A stretch of 64,000 nt of DNA from Terrimonas sp. (GCF_003075435.1 NZ_QCZJ01000015.1:62001-126000), one strand, 5' to 3'; positions 34,961 to 44,714 are shown, counted from the stretch's first letter. The notes: generated from the sequence alone by a model not told the origin. Program-made: numbers and translations.

Positions 34961-36373
34961 TTACATATCCCACCAAAGTCTTTCGTCCAGTCCTGAAATT
35001 TCCGGAACATTTGGTCCATTGCGGCTGATCTCAACAGAAGGATATGCAAGACGACGGATAAAATCAGGCAGTGCTGCATTTAACGGCATTTCAAACCCAT
35101 CATAATCATAATCAAACCTGCGCATATCAACCCATGATTCAGTGTTAAGCATCATGACAATATACTTCTCTTTAAAAATCAACTTAAGTGTAATATTATC
35201 TTTGCCGACACTTACAACCGGATCGTTGATATAAGTTTGCTTATCTGCTGAGCTAACGCCTATTTTATCCATATTAGCGGCTATGCCAGCCAGGTAGGCA
35301 TTATAAGCAGTTTCCTTATCGCCGGCTCTGAAGGCTGCTTCTGCCTCAATAAATTTCATTTCTGCATAAGTAACCAATTGTAATGGCGCTCCTCCTTTGG
35401 AATAAAATCCATCTAAAGAAAGATAGGATTCTTCATCATCGGTACCTGTACCAATTCTTCCCGCGCCATTGCGGGTACCTCTATAATCTCCAAATTTTGT
35501 TATGGTAGCAATAAGCGGCAATCTTGGGTCAAATACCCCATACGTTGTGCCATTCATCGCGTTTACAATATTAGTACTCAGCCACCCGTCAAGATTAAGG
35601 TTAGCATTATCCACTGCCACACTATTCCAGGGGCTTAATCCGTCAAATGCAGTTGCTGTTGCATCATCATTATTTGATTCATAAGCACTTTCCAAGGCAG
35701 ATAATATGTCGGTGCTGTTATAGCTGCCTGTTTTTGATAGTTGATTTAAGAAGCGGGCCTTCATTGCATAAGCCGTTTTAAGCCATGCTGCAACATTACC
35801 TCCATGTATTACATCACTTGGTTTATCTATCTCCGCTAATGCATCGGTTCTTTCCAGGTTGGTAATGCCCTCTTCTACCAATTGCAAAGTAGTAGCGTGC
35901 AGCGTTTGCTGGTTGTCAAATGCAGGTGTAAGTTCATCTAACCCTTTTAAAGATTCGCTATAGGGCACATCGCCAAATGCGGTAATCAGCATGTTAAGAT
36001 TATATGCCATCAAAAGTTTCCCAACACCTAAATGATAATACGCAGATGTTTTTTCAGCGAGCTTATTCATTTCTGAAATGTTCATCATGGTTGAATAAAA
36101 ATTTCTCCACGTAGTAGAATAATCTACTTCATTATAAATATCTGCATCACTTCCTTGTGAACTTGATGACTGGTACTGCGTTAAATAAGAAACATTATAT
36201 CCGAGACGATATTCATTCATTGCCGTTCCATAAGTTGCAGTCGCAAATAATGGATTAATAGGTGCTTCACTAACAAGATTGGGATTTTCAAATTTATCGT
36301 CAAGGTATTTTTCGCATGCGGAAAAACTTAATGCTAAAACCGCCAGTAATGCTATATTAAGTATCTTTTTCAT
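34961..36373 (-). CDS. SusD/RagB family outer-membrane lipoprotein (SusD-like_2)
   Basis: The 470-residue lipoprotein has a lipobox in 'LALSFSACEKYL' (Cys 20). The helical TPR-like fold follows, with 'NPNLVSEAPINPLFATATYG', 'TWRNFYSTMMNISEMNKLAE', 'YNLNMLITAFGDVPYSES' and 'TYAEMKFIEAEAAFRAGD'. It caps the SusC transporter at the cell surface and binds the substrate. It starts 11 nt after susC and is the last gene of the sigma-FecR-SusC-SusD unit. The substrate cannot be read from sequence; no glycoside hydrolase is adjacent. Confidence 0.93.
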   Translation of the reverse strand: MKKILNIALLAVLALSFSACEKYLDDKFENPNLVSEAPINPLFATATYGTAMNEYRLGYNVSYLTQYQSSSSQGSDADIYNEVDYSTTWRNFYSTMMNISEMNKLAEKTSAYYHLGVGKLLMAYNLNMLITAFGDVPYSESLKGLDELTPAFDNQQTLHATTLQLVEEGITNLERTDALAEIDKPSDVIHGGNVAAWLKTAYAMKARFLNQLSKTGSYNSTDILSALESAYESNNDDATATAFDGLSPWNSVAVDNANLNLDGWLSTNIVNAMNGTTYGVFDPRLPLIATITKFGDYRGTRNGAGRIGTGTDDEESYLSLDGFYSKGGAPLQLVTYAEMKFIEAEAAFRAGDKETAYNAYLAGIAANMDKIGVSSADKQTYINDPVVSVGKDNITLKLIFKEKYIVMMLNTESWVDMRRFDYDYDGFEMPLNAALPDFIRRLAYPSVEISRNGPNVPEISGLDERLWWDM

Positions 36374-36384
36374 TGTTTGTGGTT

Positions 36385-39300
36385 TTAGAAGTTAAGATTT
36401 AATGAAATAATAAAACTGCGTGTAGCAGGATAGGTGAATCCTGCAAAACCATCTACTACACTTCCCGAACTGAATGAGCTTGACTCAGGATCGAAAGTGC
36501 TGTATTTAGTATTGAGCCAAAGATTTGTTCCGGTAGCGGTGAGCGTAGCGCCTTCAATAAACCCGCTTTGCTTCATCAATGAGGATGGTAAAGTATACCC
36601 CAATGATAGCGTGCGTAACCTGATCCATGAAGCGTCTTCTATAAATGTTTCTGATGCACCACGATAATAGTTTCTATAATAGCCATTGCCATAGTCTACT
36701 CCATCGGGGCCTACACCCTGACCCAACCAAACAGCCTTTGTGTTTTTTGAACCATCAGCCAGCACCCCGTCAAAAACAATGACGTCGTTGCGGTTTTCTG
36801 ATCCTTTCTGTAATGCAAAGGAAGCAAGGAAATTAGCAAATTGGTTATACCTGTAAACACCTTGTTGTGCGTCAAATAAAAAATATAAACTTAATCCTTT
36901 GTAACGAAGTGTGCTGCTAAGACTGCCTATCCATTTAGGTTGGGAGTTGGCAATGTATTGCTGTTTTGATGCAGGGTTTAATACAGGAAATCCATTTGAA
37001 CCAATCACTATCGGACGGCTTCTGTCTAAAACGGTGGGGTCTTCTGTATCATTACCAAAATAGCGCTTATAGGTTCTGCCATACAGATCTCCTACAGGAT
37101 GACCGGGAATATTTTTCTGCGTAACAGTTGCACTCAGATAGCCATAATGACTTGCCATGATCATTTCTGTAAGATCAGGATAGATTGACAATACTTTATT
37201 TCTGTTGGCTGTATAGTTTATTCTCAGATCCCAGCTAAAGTCTTTTGTTTGCACCGGTGTTCCTGATAAACTTATTTCAACCCCTTTATTTCTTATACTC
37301 CCTGAATTGAGGTAAATGCTTTCATACCCACTGGTTACCGGCACATTTACAGGAATAATCAGGTCTTTACTGGTATTGTTATAATAAGTGAAGTCAAGGC
37401 CAAATCTGTTTCTTAAAAATTTTAATTCAATGCCACCTTCATATGATGTGGTAAATTCGGGACGAAGATTTGCATCTCCTTTTGTATTATACAATGAAAA
37501 AGGTATAGCGCCATTTGTAAGTGGCAATTCAGGACTATACCCTTCCGATGTGGCATACGGTGGTGCATCTTTACCAATTTTTGCTACAGAGAAGCGAAAC
37601 TTTCCATACGACCACCATTCAGGTAATTTAAAGTTTTCAGAAAAAACCCAACTTGCACTTACAGATGGATAAAAAAATGACCTGTTGGCTTTTGAAAGTG
37701 TAGATGTCCAGTCGTTTCTTGCGGTTATAGTCAGATACAGAAAATTATCCCAGCTTAAAGTCCAATCTCCAAACAAACCAATGATGCGATAGTCTTTCTG
37801 ATAAAAGTTTGAAGTAACCCTTTTGGCGTTATTCAAATTATAAAATGTTGGTTCAACCAGCGTATCACCTTGTACATAAACGGAGCTTCTTCTTGACTCA
37901 AAAAGGTCGTGGCCGATTTTAAAAGAAGACTGCAAATGCTCTCCGATATCGTTTTTAAAATTGAGCATTAATGTAGAATTAATAATTCTGTTATTAATCC
38001 CATAAGTCATAATAGTTCCAAAACCAAAATCAGAAGTGGGATAAATTTCATCAACAAAACCAAACTTTCCAGGTGTAGTTTGTTTTCTGTTATCATTATA
38101 AATATCTATCCCCAGTCTATAGTTAATATCCAACCATTTAACCGGTGAGTAAGTAAAGTTTGCATTGGAAATAACCCGATCTACATCATCTACATATTTT
38201 TTACCATACAAAAGATAAATGGGATTATCGATGTCTGCACCAACAATGGTTTTTTGAGTACCGTCTGGTTTAATATAATCCCAAATATCCCAACGGGGGG
38301 CATAGTAGGTGAGTACTTCATTATAGCGATCTGAGTTGCCGCGTCGTCCACCAGATTTTATATAATTTACTGACATTCCCATTCTGAATTTTTCGGAAAA
38401 TTTTAATTCTCCTCCTACTTTGGCAGAGTAATTTTTATAATCAGTAAAAGGCATAATACCTTCCTGGTTAAAATGAGAGAAAGCTGCGTTAAGTATTACT
38501 TTTTCTGTTCCCCCGGTTAAGGTTAAAGTATTACGGAAAGAGTTTCCTGTTTTATAACCATGTTTAAAATTATTAAACAATTCATCAGGATGTGTTGGGT
38601 CAATAGCTTTTGCTTCTTCAACTGTTGGCCCGTAAGCAGACCAAAAACTATTAGGGTCATATTCACCAAACCATCCTTGAGTATATTTTTTTTGTGTGTC
38701 GGGATATTTGTTAATCTCATCTACACTGTAGGTAGAAGTATAACCAGCTCTTAACTTACCTGCCTTTCCGGATTTAGTAGTTATAATGATGGCTCCCGTT
38801 GAAGCACGCAAGCCATATAAGGCTGTTGCCGCCCCGCCTTTTAATATATTGATGCTTTCAATATCATCAGGATTTATATCGGCAGCCCTGTTGCTCATTC
38901 CCAAGAGGCTGCTGCCATCGGCAACATCCGTTGAGTTATCAATAGGTACGCCATCAATAACAAATAATGGTTGAAAATCCCTGTTTGCATCAAGTGAGTT
39001 AATACCACGCAATATAATTTTCGCGCCCTGTCCCGGAGCGCCACCACCGGAATTGATCTGTAAGCCTGCCGCCTGACCCTGTAAAGCATTAACCACATTA
39101 ACCTGCTTGCTTGCAGAAAGCGCTTCGCTGCTCACCTCCTGGGCAGCATAACCTAAGGAGCGTTTTTCCTTTTTAATACCGAGCGCGGTAACTGTTACTT
39201 CTGTAAGGTTGCTTTTATCTTCCAGCATCAGCACATCTGCTGTTGCTATGGCATTATCTGCTACGGTAACATTCTGGGTGATCGTTCCAAAACCAACCGC

Positions 39301-39924
39301 AGATATCTGCAGCTTATAACTGCCGGCTTTAACACCGCTAATAATAAATTCGCCATTGTCGTTGGCTACAGAAACTTTTTGCGTTCCAAGCAACATTACA
39401 GTTGCGTTAGGAACAGGCTCACCGGCGGTCGTAGTTACACGTCCTTTTATTCCTCCGTCGGCCTGTATTATATTTAAATCCTGCATGCCGGAATATGTTG
39501 CGGTAATTTTGTTTTTTTTAATAATGATATTGGAGTTTACTACTTCATATTGTAAATCTGTATTTTCAAGAATACCGGATAATACTTTATCGAGCCCTGT
39601 ATGAGCAGCGCTATAGCTGATGCCGTTGTATGTGCTTACATCGCTGGTTTTGTAAGAAAAGGATAAATGGCTTAACGCTTCAATCTTTCTGATGGCTGTT
39701 TTCAGCGATACATTTTTAAGCTCTACTGAAATTTTGATATTACTCAAATCCTGCCCGGAAGTATTTCCGGCAACCAGGACCCCATTGATAGTCAACATCA
39801 AAATCATTAAACATGCTCTCATAAGAATCACTTTCATTTTTACTTCCCCGGCAGACGGAAAAAGGAAGCGAAATTTTTGAATACATAGAGAAAGTACACT
39901 ATGCTTCTTCCAATTAAAACCCAT
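36385..39924 (-). CDS. SusC/RagA TonB-linked outer-membrane receptor with STN signalling domain
   Basis: The 1179-residue TonB-dependent transporter has a long leader with hydrophobic core at about 31-55. The STN domain (about 62-137, 'VELKNVSLKTAIRKIEALS') passes the signal to FecR. A carboxypeptidase-like domain (158-236) precedes the SusC motif and plug ('TEVTVTALGIKKEKRSLGYA', near 241-260; 'NVVNALQGQAAGLQI') and a 22-strand barrel ending 'RSFIISLNLNF'. A shorter start at the MKVILMRAC methionine (residue 30) is possible. It is preceded by the FecR gene and followed by susD. Confidence 0.94.
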   Translation of the reverse strand: MGFNWKKHSVLSLCIQKFRFLFPSAGEVKMKVILMRACLMILMLTINGVLVAGNTSGQDLSNIKISVELKNVSLKTAIRKIEALSHLSFSYKTSDVSTYNGISYSAAHTGLDKVLSGILENTDLQYEVVNSNIIIKKNKITATYSGMQDLNIIQADGGIKGRVTTTAGEPVPNATVMLLGTQKVSVANDNGEFIISGVKAGSYKLQISAVGFGTITQNVTVADNAIATADVLMLEDKSNLTEVTVTALGIKKEKRSLGYAAQEVSSEALSASKQVNVVNALQGQAAGLQINSGGGAPGQGAKIILRGINSLDANRDFQPLFVIDGVPIDNSTDVADGSSLLGMSNRAADINPDDIESINILKGGAATALYGLRASTGAIIITTKSGKAGKLRAGYTSTYSVDEINKYPDTQKKYTQGWFGEYDPNSFWSAYGPTVEEAKAIDPTHPDELFNNFKHGYKTGNSFRNTLTLTGGTEKVILNAAFSHFNQEGIMPFTDYKNYSAKVGGELKFSEKFRMGMSVNYIKSGGRRGNSDRYNEVLTYYAPRWDIWDYIKPDGTQKTIVGADIDNPIYLLYGKKYVDDVDRVISNANFTYSPVKWLDINYRLGIDIYNDNRKQTTPGKFGFVDEIYPTSDFGFGTIMTYGINNRIINSTLMLNFKNDIGEHLQSSFKIGHDLFESRRSSVYVQGDTLVEPTFYNLNNAKRVTSNFYQKDYRIIGLFGDWTLSWDNFLYLTITARNDWTSTLSKANRSFFYPSVSASWVFSENFKLPEWWSYGKFRFSVAKIGKDAPPYATSEGYSPELPLTNGAIPFSLYNTKGDANLRPEFTTSYEGGIELKFLRNRFGLDFTYYNNTSKDLIIPVNVPVTSGYESIYLNSGSIRNKGVEISLSGTPVQTKDFSWDLRINYTANRNKVLSIYPDLTEMIMASHYGYLSATVTQKNIPGHPVGDLYGRTYKRYFGNDTEDPTVLDRSRPIVIGSNGFPVLNPASKQQYIANSQPKWIGSLSSTLRYKGLSLYFLFDAQQGVYRYNQFANFLASFALQKGSENRNDVIVFDGVLADGSKNTKAVWLGQGVGPDGVDYGNGYYRNYYRGASETFIEDASWIRLRTLSLGYTLPSSLMKQSGFIEGATLTATGTNLWLNTKYSTFDPESSSFSSGSVVDGFAGFTYPATRSFIISLNLNF

Positions 39925-39972
39925 AGTTTTGGATGGTTTAAAAATTCTGAAATAAGATTTACTTTAAACTCC

Positions 39973-40003
39973 GGGCCGTAACAGGTGCGAACTGTTGCGG
40001 TCC
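39973..40003 (-). other. 12-bp hairpin in the susC leader
   Basis: GGGCCGTAACAG, 7-nt loop, CTGTTGCGGTCC (two G-U pairs). It lies between fecR and susC, about 50 nt before the susC start. On the transcribed minus strand it lacks a following U-run, so it is more likely a 5' leader structure or RNA-processing site than a terminator. Confidence 0.55.
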
Positions 40004-40034
40004 TTATTTTTTATGGTGGTGACATTATGTTTTA

Positions 40035-41042
40035 CTATTTTATATAATAAATATTATTCTCCTTAATAAGTTTGGTATCAGTAAGCCTGCACAATATTTC
40101 CAATGCTTTTTCAAGCCCTGTTTCTTTATCAAATGAAGTAGAAACCCTAAGGTCTCTTATCGTATCGTTCTTAACCTGTATTTTGCTGTTAAATACTCTT
40201 TCCAGGTCCTTAGTAATATCTTCTACCGTATAATCATCATATACCAGCTTACCCTGCTGCCATGCTGAAACTTCTATTTCATCCAGTTTTTTTTCTTTTA
40301 CAGTACTGTCGTTTACAGCAATACTAACCTGCTCCCCAATGCCCAGCATAGCTACGGGCTTATCAACATATTTAACCTGAACCTTTCCCCGTTTAACCGA
40401 TACCGTTATCTTATCCATATCGGGATAGGCTTTAATATTGAAGGCCGTTCCCAATACCACCGTGCTCACTTTGCCTGTGTATATGATAAATGGTATTTTA
40501 TCCGCATGCTTCACATCAAAAAAAGCTTCACCGGTCAGCAGCACCTCCCTTTTATCATTGCCGAACTTTTCCGGGAATTCCAGTTCGCTGGCTGCATTCA
40601 ACCACACTTCTGTACTATCCGGTAGCAAAAGATGCCTGTATTGTGATTTTTCTGTTGCCTGTTTAATGCTCGCTCTTACTATTTCCCCGGTACGATTTTT
40701 AGCATTACCGCCATTATTTACCCACAACATAAACGCCATAATACATGTGCAGGCTGCCGCGCTGTACCATATCAATTTCCGGCTACCGCGTTTCCGTTGC
40801 CGGGGTAATTGCAACGGGTCATTCAAAAGCGCTTCTATCTCACCACTGCGGTTAACAAATACATTTGCTTTTTCCGGATCTGTATTCGCTGTTTCATGCA
40901 CTGCGAGTGTTGCATCTAACAGGGCACGGATTTCATTATCTGACTCCGCCATCTTAATAAATGCGAATATTTCTTCAAATTCCTCTTTTGAGCAGGTATT
41001 ATTCAAAAATTTTTTAAATAAATATTGTATCCGTTCCTGCAT
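40035..41042 (-). CDS. FecR-type anti-sigma factor
   Basis: The 335-residue protein has a cytoplasmic N-terminal sigma-binding region (about 1-85), one membrane helix near 89-108 (KLIWYSAAACTCIMAFMLW), a FecR periplasmic domain with 'LLLPDSTEVWLNAASELEFP' and 'VLLTGEAFFDVKH', and a C-terminal DUF4974/STN-like part ('GLEKALEILCRLTDTKLI'). It keeps the ECF sigma factor in check until SusC signals substrate. It lies between the sigma gene (102 nt upstream) and susC (110 nt downstream). Confidence 0.94.
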   Translation of the reverse strand: MQERIQYLFKKFLNNTCSKEEFEEIFAFIKMAESDNEIRALLDATLAVHETANTDPEKANVFVNRSGEIEALLNDPLQLPRQRKRGSRKLIWYSAAACTCIMAFMLWVNNGGNAKNRTGEIVRASIKQATEKSQYRHLLLPDSTEVWLNAASELEFPEKFGNDKREVLLTGEAFFDVKHADKIPFIIYTGKVSTVVLGTAFNIKAYPDMDKITVSVKRGKVQVKYVDKPVAMLGIGEQVSIAVNDSTVKEKKLDEIEVSAWQQGKLVYDDYTVEDITKDLERVFNSKIQVKNDTIRDLRVSTSFDKETGLEKALEILCRLTDTKLIKENNIYYIK

Positions 41043-41144
41043 TGTAACTGACTTAAATATGAGCGGGCAATCTTATATAATAAAATATGACGAAGCAACG
41101 AGGCGATGTTCCTAATCAGGCTGGAATTTTTTTTAATAATAATT

Positions 41145-41717
41145 TTACCTGAAAAGGTAAAGCAATATCAATCCCATGCTGCCTGATACAAATTGCTGTA
41201 TAGAACGTAACGCAAGGGATAAATGATTTTTTACAGTATGCTTTGATATAGCTAATTTATCGGCAATTTGCTGGTAATTCAACCCTTTGTCCCGGTTAAG
41301 CGTGTATATTAATTTTCGCTGGGGAGGAAGCAGATTTACAGCCTGGTCAATAATGAGCCTGCAATACTTTCCATCTACCTGCTCTTCTGTATCGGAAGTT
41401 GCAGCATGCATAGCTTCCCATAGTTTATGCTTCAGCTTATTATCTGCAGCGGTTTTACGCAAAAAATCTATTAATTCATTTTTGGTAACACGATACAACC
41501 ATGCTTCTATATTATGAATAGCGGAAAGCTGTGTTCTGTATTCCCATAATTTCAGAAATACGTTTTGTACAATATCGCCTGCTGTTTGTGGAGACTTCAC
41601 TACTTTGAGCGCCATCCGGTACAATTTTACCCGATATTGATTGCAGATGCACCCAATAGCTACATTGTATTGTTCATCATTTCCCGAAATTGGTATGTCA
41701 GGGAAATTTTCTGTCAT
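41145..41717 (-). CDS. ECF RNA polymerase sigma factor
   Basis: The 190-residue sigma factor has region 2 ('YRMALKVVKSPQTAGDIVQNVFLKLWEYR' blocks, DIVQ-x-VFLKLW) and region 4 ('LPPQRKLIYTLNRDKGLNYQQIADKLAISKHTVKNHL', summarised; helix-turn-helix at about 140-165). The C-terminal hydrophobic end 'GSMGLILLYLF' is typical of Bacteroidota SusCD-linked ECF factors. It heads the FecR-SusC-SusD block and presumably directs its transcription when released from FecR. Confidence 0.94.
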   Translation of the reverse strand: MTENFPDIPISGNDEQYNVAIGCICNQYRVKLYRMALKVVKSPQTAGDIVQNVFLKLWEYRTQLSAIHNIEAWLYRVTKNELIDFLRKTAADNKLKHKLWEAMHAATSDTEEQVDGKYCRLIIDQAVNLLPPQRKLIYTLNRDKGLNYQQIADKLAISKHTVKNHLSLALRSIQQFVSGSMGLILLYLFR

Positions 41718-41867
41718 GTGGAATAAAGCAGTTGTTTATGCTTTAAAATTAGGGAAAATCAAGAATAAAAGAAGAGGTGTTGAAATTTTTTTAAGCAAGT
41801 GCAGCGAATCAATAGATATTTTATACCCTGATATGTTTGAGGTTTGAAAATTTCCGAACCGGTTAAG

Positions 41868-42956
41868 CTATAAAATTTTCTCCAGCAATGCTATATATAA
41901 TTGTATGCCCTGTTCTATTTCTTCAACAAAAAGAAATTCATCCGCGGTATGACTTCTCGCGGAGTCACCCGGGCCAATTTTAAGAGCGCTAAACGGGATG
42001 AGCGCTTTATCGGAAGTAGTGGGTGAGCCGTAATATGTTCTTCCCAAATCAAGCCCGGCTTTTACTACAGGGTGATCAAGCGATATGGAAGAAGACCGCA
42101 TTCTTACACTTCTCGGTTGTGCATCACAGTTAGTATTGGCGTTAATGATATCAAGTATTTCTTCAAATGTATATAATTCATTTACCCTGATGTCAATCAC
42201 AAATGAACAGTGGGAGGGAACTACATTGTGCGCTTTGTTTTCCGTATTGATAACAGTAACACTCATCTTAACCGGGCCCAAAAGGTCAGACACTTTCGGA
42301 AACCGGTATGTACTGAACCACTCAATATCTTTTATAGCTTTATAAATAGCGTTCTCGCCCTCATTCCTTGCCGCATGACCTGCTTTGCCCGTGGCTACAC
42401 AATCAAGCACCAGCAATCCTTTTTCCGCAACAGCCATCTGCATCTGGGTTGGTTCACCCACGATAGCAAAAGCCCAGTTTCTTCCCTCAGGATTAAAAGC
42501 CGGTGTTTGAAATAATAGTTCAACACCATTCCTGCCTGATATTTCTTCTTCTGCACTGGCTGCAAATACGAGATTATACTTCAGGCCTGACTGGTCATAA
42601 TAATATAGAAAGGTTGCAGCCAGCGATACCAGGCATCCGCCGGCATCATTGCTTCCCAATCCGTATAGCTTGCCGTCTTTTTCAATCGGGGCGAAAGGAT
42701 CAATCGTATATCCCTGGTTTGGCTTTACCGTATCGTGGTGAGAGTTGAGTAAAATGGTGGGTTTGCTTTCATCAAAAAACCTATTGGAGGCATATATATT
42801 ATTGCCGATGCGGAAATGCGGAATACCTTTCTCCGCAAAAAAGTGGCAGAGTATATCCGCAGTTTTATCTTCTTCTTTGCTGAAAGAGGGTGTTGCAATC
42901 AACGCTTTTAATAAGCTGACAGCACCTTCATATAATATGGCTGTTGTATTACTCAT
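41868..42956 (-). CDS. argE: M20 metallo-hydrolase, acetylornithine/acetylcitrulline deacetylase type
   Basis: The 362-residue zinc enzyme removes the N-acyl group in arginine synthesis, probably from N-acyl-citrulline given the partner carbamoyltransferase. M20 landmarks: 'ILLNSHHDTVKP' (His and Asp metal ligands), 'GLGSNDAGGCLVS' (bridging Asp), 'AASAEEEISGRNG' (catalytic Glu pair), 'AIVGEPTQMQMAVAEKG', and a C-terminal 'DSARSHTADEFL' with His ligand. The start overlaps argB by 8 nt. It is the last gene of the cluster. Confidence 0.9.
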   Translation of the reverse strand: MSNTTAILYEGAVSLLKALIATPSFSKEEDKTADILCHFFAEKGIPHFRIGNNIYASNRFFDESKPTILLNSHHDTVKPNQGYTIDPFAPIEKDGKLYGLGSNDAGGCLVSLAATFLYYYDQSGLKYNLVFAASAEEEISGRNGVELLFQTPAFNPEGRNWAFAIVGEPTQMQMAVAEKGLLVLDCVATGKAGHAARNEGENAIYKAIKDIEWFSTYRFPKVSDLLGPVKMSVTVINTENKAHNVVPSHCSFVIDIRVNELYTFEEILDIINANTNCDAQPRSVRMRSSSISLDHPVVKAGLDLGRTYYGSPTTSDKALIPFSALKIGPGDSARSHTADEFLFVEEIEQGIQLYIALLEKIL

Positions 42957-43743
42957 TTATTATAGTTGTTCCTGAAGAACCATTAATTAAACCGGGCAGT
43001 GCCTCTGCTTTTCCGATGATGACTTTTTTTACACCGCTGTTAAGCGCGGCAAATGCATTGTCAAGCTTGGGTATCATGCCGGCAAAAATTTTTTGCTCAG
43101 CTTTTAATTGCGCATAATACGCAGGATTTATTTTACAGATAACAGTATCATCATCATCCGCATCAAGCAGCACGCCACTCTTTTCAAATGAATAGATCAA
43201 TGAAACATCATAATGTTTGGATAATGCTTTAGCGGTTTCCTGGGCAATGGTATCGGCGTTCGTATTGAGCAGTTGCCCCTTTTTATCGTGCGTGATCGGC
43301 GCTAACACAATATTTATATTTTGTTGCAGCAGCCCGTGAAGGAAATCTGCATTCACAGCATCCACATCTCCTGCAAAACCATAATTTATATTATTCTTGC
43401 TAATTCTTTTATGAGCAAGTATTGCGTTGCCATCGGCGCCGCTTAATCCGATAGCATTGCAACCATTTGCCTGCAATTGCGCTACAATATTTTTATTAAT
43501 ATACCCGGCATACACCATTGTTACGATCTTCAGTGTCTCTGCGTCTGTAATTCTCCGGCCATCTACCATTTGCTGCTCAACGCCCATTTTTTCGGCAAGG
43601 CGGGTGGCAAGTTTGCCGCCACCATGTATCAACACAAGCTGGTTTGATAAAGTAATATGGGCAAATAATTGAAGAAAAGCTTTCAGCTTTTCTTCATCGT
43701 CAATGATATTTCCACCAATCTTTACAACAAAAACTTTATCCAT
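42949..43743 (-). CDS. argB: acetylglutamate kinase
   Basis: It phosphorylates N-acetylglutamate (or its acyl analogue) in arginine synthesis. The 264-residue amino-acid-kinase protein has 'FVVKIGGNIID', 'LVLIHGGGKLATRLAEKMG', 'AIGLSGADGNAI', 'NTNADTIAQETAKAL' and the C-terminal 'GGMI'-like 'FAGMIPKLDNAFAALNSGVK'. The N-terminal helix of arginine-inhibited AGKs is absent, so direct arginine feedback is not expected. The start overlaps the stop of the carbamoyltransferase gene by one base. Confidence 0.95.
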   Translation of the reverse strand: MDKVFVVKIGGNIIDDEEKLKAFLQLFAHITLSNQLVLIHGGGKLATRLAEKMGVEQQMVDGRRITDAETLKIVTMVYAGYINKNIVAQLQANGCNAIGLSGADGNAILAHKRISKNNINYGFAGDVDAVNADFLHGLLQQNINIVLAPITHDKKGQLLNTNADTIAQETAKALSKHYDVSLIYSFEKSGVLLDADDDDTVICKINPAYYAQLKAEQKIFAGMIPKLDNAFAALNSGVKKVIIGKAEALPGLINGSSGTTIINE

Positions 43744-44714
43744 TATTTTGTTTTCAGAATTTCAGAGAGTATAGTTTGTGCAGCCCAAACCCTGTTTGAT
43801 GCTTGTTGTGTAATGATGCTGTTGCTTCCATCTAATATTTCATCGCTCAACTCCACATTTCTTCTCACCGGTAAGCAATGCATAACCTTTGCATTATTCG
43901 TTAATTTTAATTTTTCGTTAGTGAGCATCCACTCCGGATCGTTACAATATATTTTACCGTAATCATTATAAGTGCTCCAGTTTTTCACGTACACGAAATC
44001 CGCATCTTTCAGCGCTTCTTCCTGGTTGTGGGTAATGGTAGCGCCTTTTGTAAATTGTTCATCCAGTTCATAATCTTCAGGATGGGTTATTACAAATTCT
44101 GCTTCACCCCATGCATTTACCCACTGTGAAAAGCTATTGGAAACACATTGCGGCAATGCCTTTACGTGCGGCGCCCAGGTGAGAACGATTTTGGGTTTAT
44201 GGTTTGTAGTTTGCGGTTTGCGGTTTTGCAGCACTTCTGTTATGGTAATGATATCTGTAAAACTCTGCAATGGATGTAATGTGGAGCTTTCAAGACTTAC
44301 CACCGGTATGTCTGAATATTTAATAAACTGCTTTATATACAGTTCACTGTAATCGTCTTCACGGTTTTGCAACGACGGAAATGTACGGATGCAAAGTATA
44401 TCAAAATACTTTCCCATAATCGGAGCTGCATCTTTTACATGTTCCACCTTATTACCGCTCATGATGGCCTCATCCTCAAACTCCAGTGCCCAGCCCTCAC
44501 TGCCTACATTAAATACTATCGGCTCCATGCCCAGGTTTTGTGCCGCTATCTGTGTGCTCAGGCGTGTGCGCATACTTGGGTTAAGAAATAATAATCCAAT
44601 GCGTTTGTTTGTGCCAAGTGATTTATCCTTAAATGGATTTGCTTTATACTCCAACGCTTTTTTTACAAAAGCATTAATGTCGCTAACATCACGGGCGGAA
44701 ATAAACTGTTTCAA
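43743..44714 (-). CDS. argF': N-acyl-L-ornithine carbamoyltransferase (acetyl- or succinyl-ornithine)
   Basis: It carbamoylates an N-acylated ornithine to N-acyl-citrulline, the Bacteroidota/Xanthomonas variant of the ArgF step. The 323-residue protein has 'FLNPSMRTRLSTQ' (phosphate-binding, with STRTR replaced by SMRTR), 'GSEGWALEFE', 'LHPLQSFTDI' and 'HCLPVRRNVELSDE'. Residue 90 (in 'SGNKVEHV'), which I recall as the position separating succinyl- (Pro) from acetyl- (Glu) specific enzymes, is Val. Residues about 163-175 (QNRKPQTTNHKPK) come from a heptamer repeat and appear to be an insertion of about seven residues. It lies between argD and argB. Confidence 0.92.
   Translation of the reverse strand: MKQFISARDVSDINAFVKKALEYKANPFKDKSLGTNKRIGLLFLNPSMRTRLSTQIAAQNLGMEPIVFNVGSEGWALEFEDEAIMSGNKVEHVKDAAPIMGKYFDILCIRTFPSLQNREDDYSELYIKQFIKYSDIPVVSLESSTLHPLQSFTDIITITEVLQNRKPQTTNHKPKIVLTWAPHVKALPQCVSNSFSQWVNAWGEAEFVITHPEDYELDEQFTKGATITHNQEEALKDADFVYVKNWSTYNDYGKIYCNDPEWMLTNEKLKLTNNAKVMHCLPVRRNVELSDEILDGSNSIITQQASNRVWAAQTILSEILKTK
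44195..44226 (-). repeat. heptamer array inside argF'
   Basis: On the plus strand GTTTATG, GTTTGTA, GTTTGCG, GTTTGCG, GTTT follow in exact 7-nt phase. The units match those at 455-482. The array encodes argF' residues around 163-174, and three units (21 nt) equal the apparent seven-residue insertion. Confidence 0.75.
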
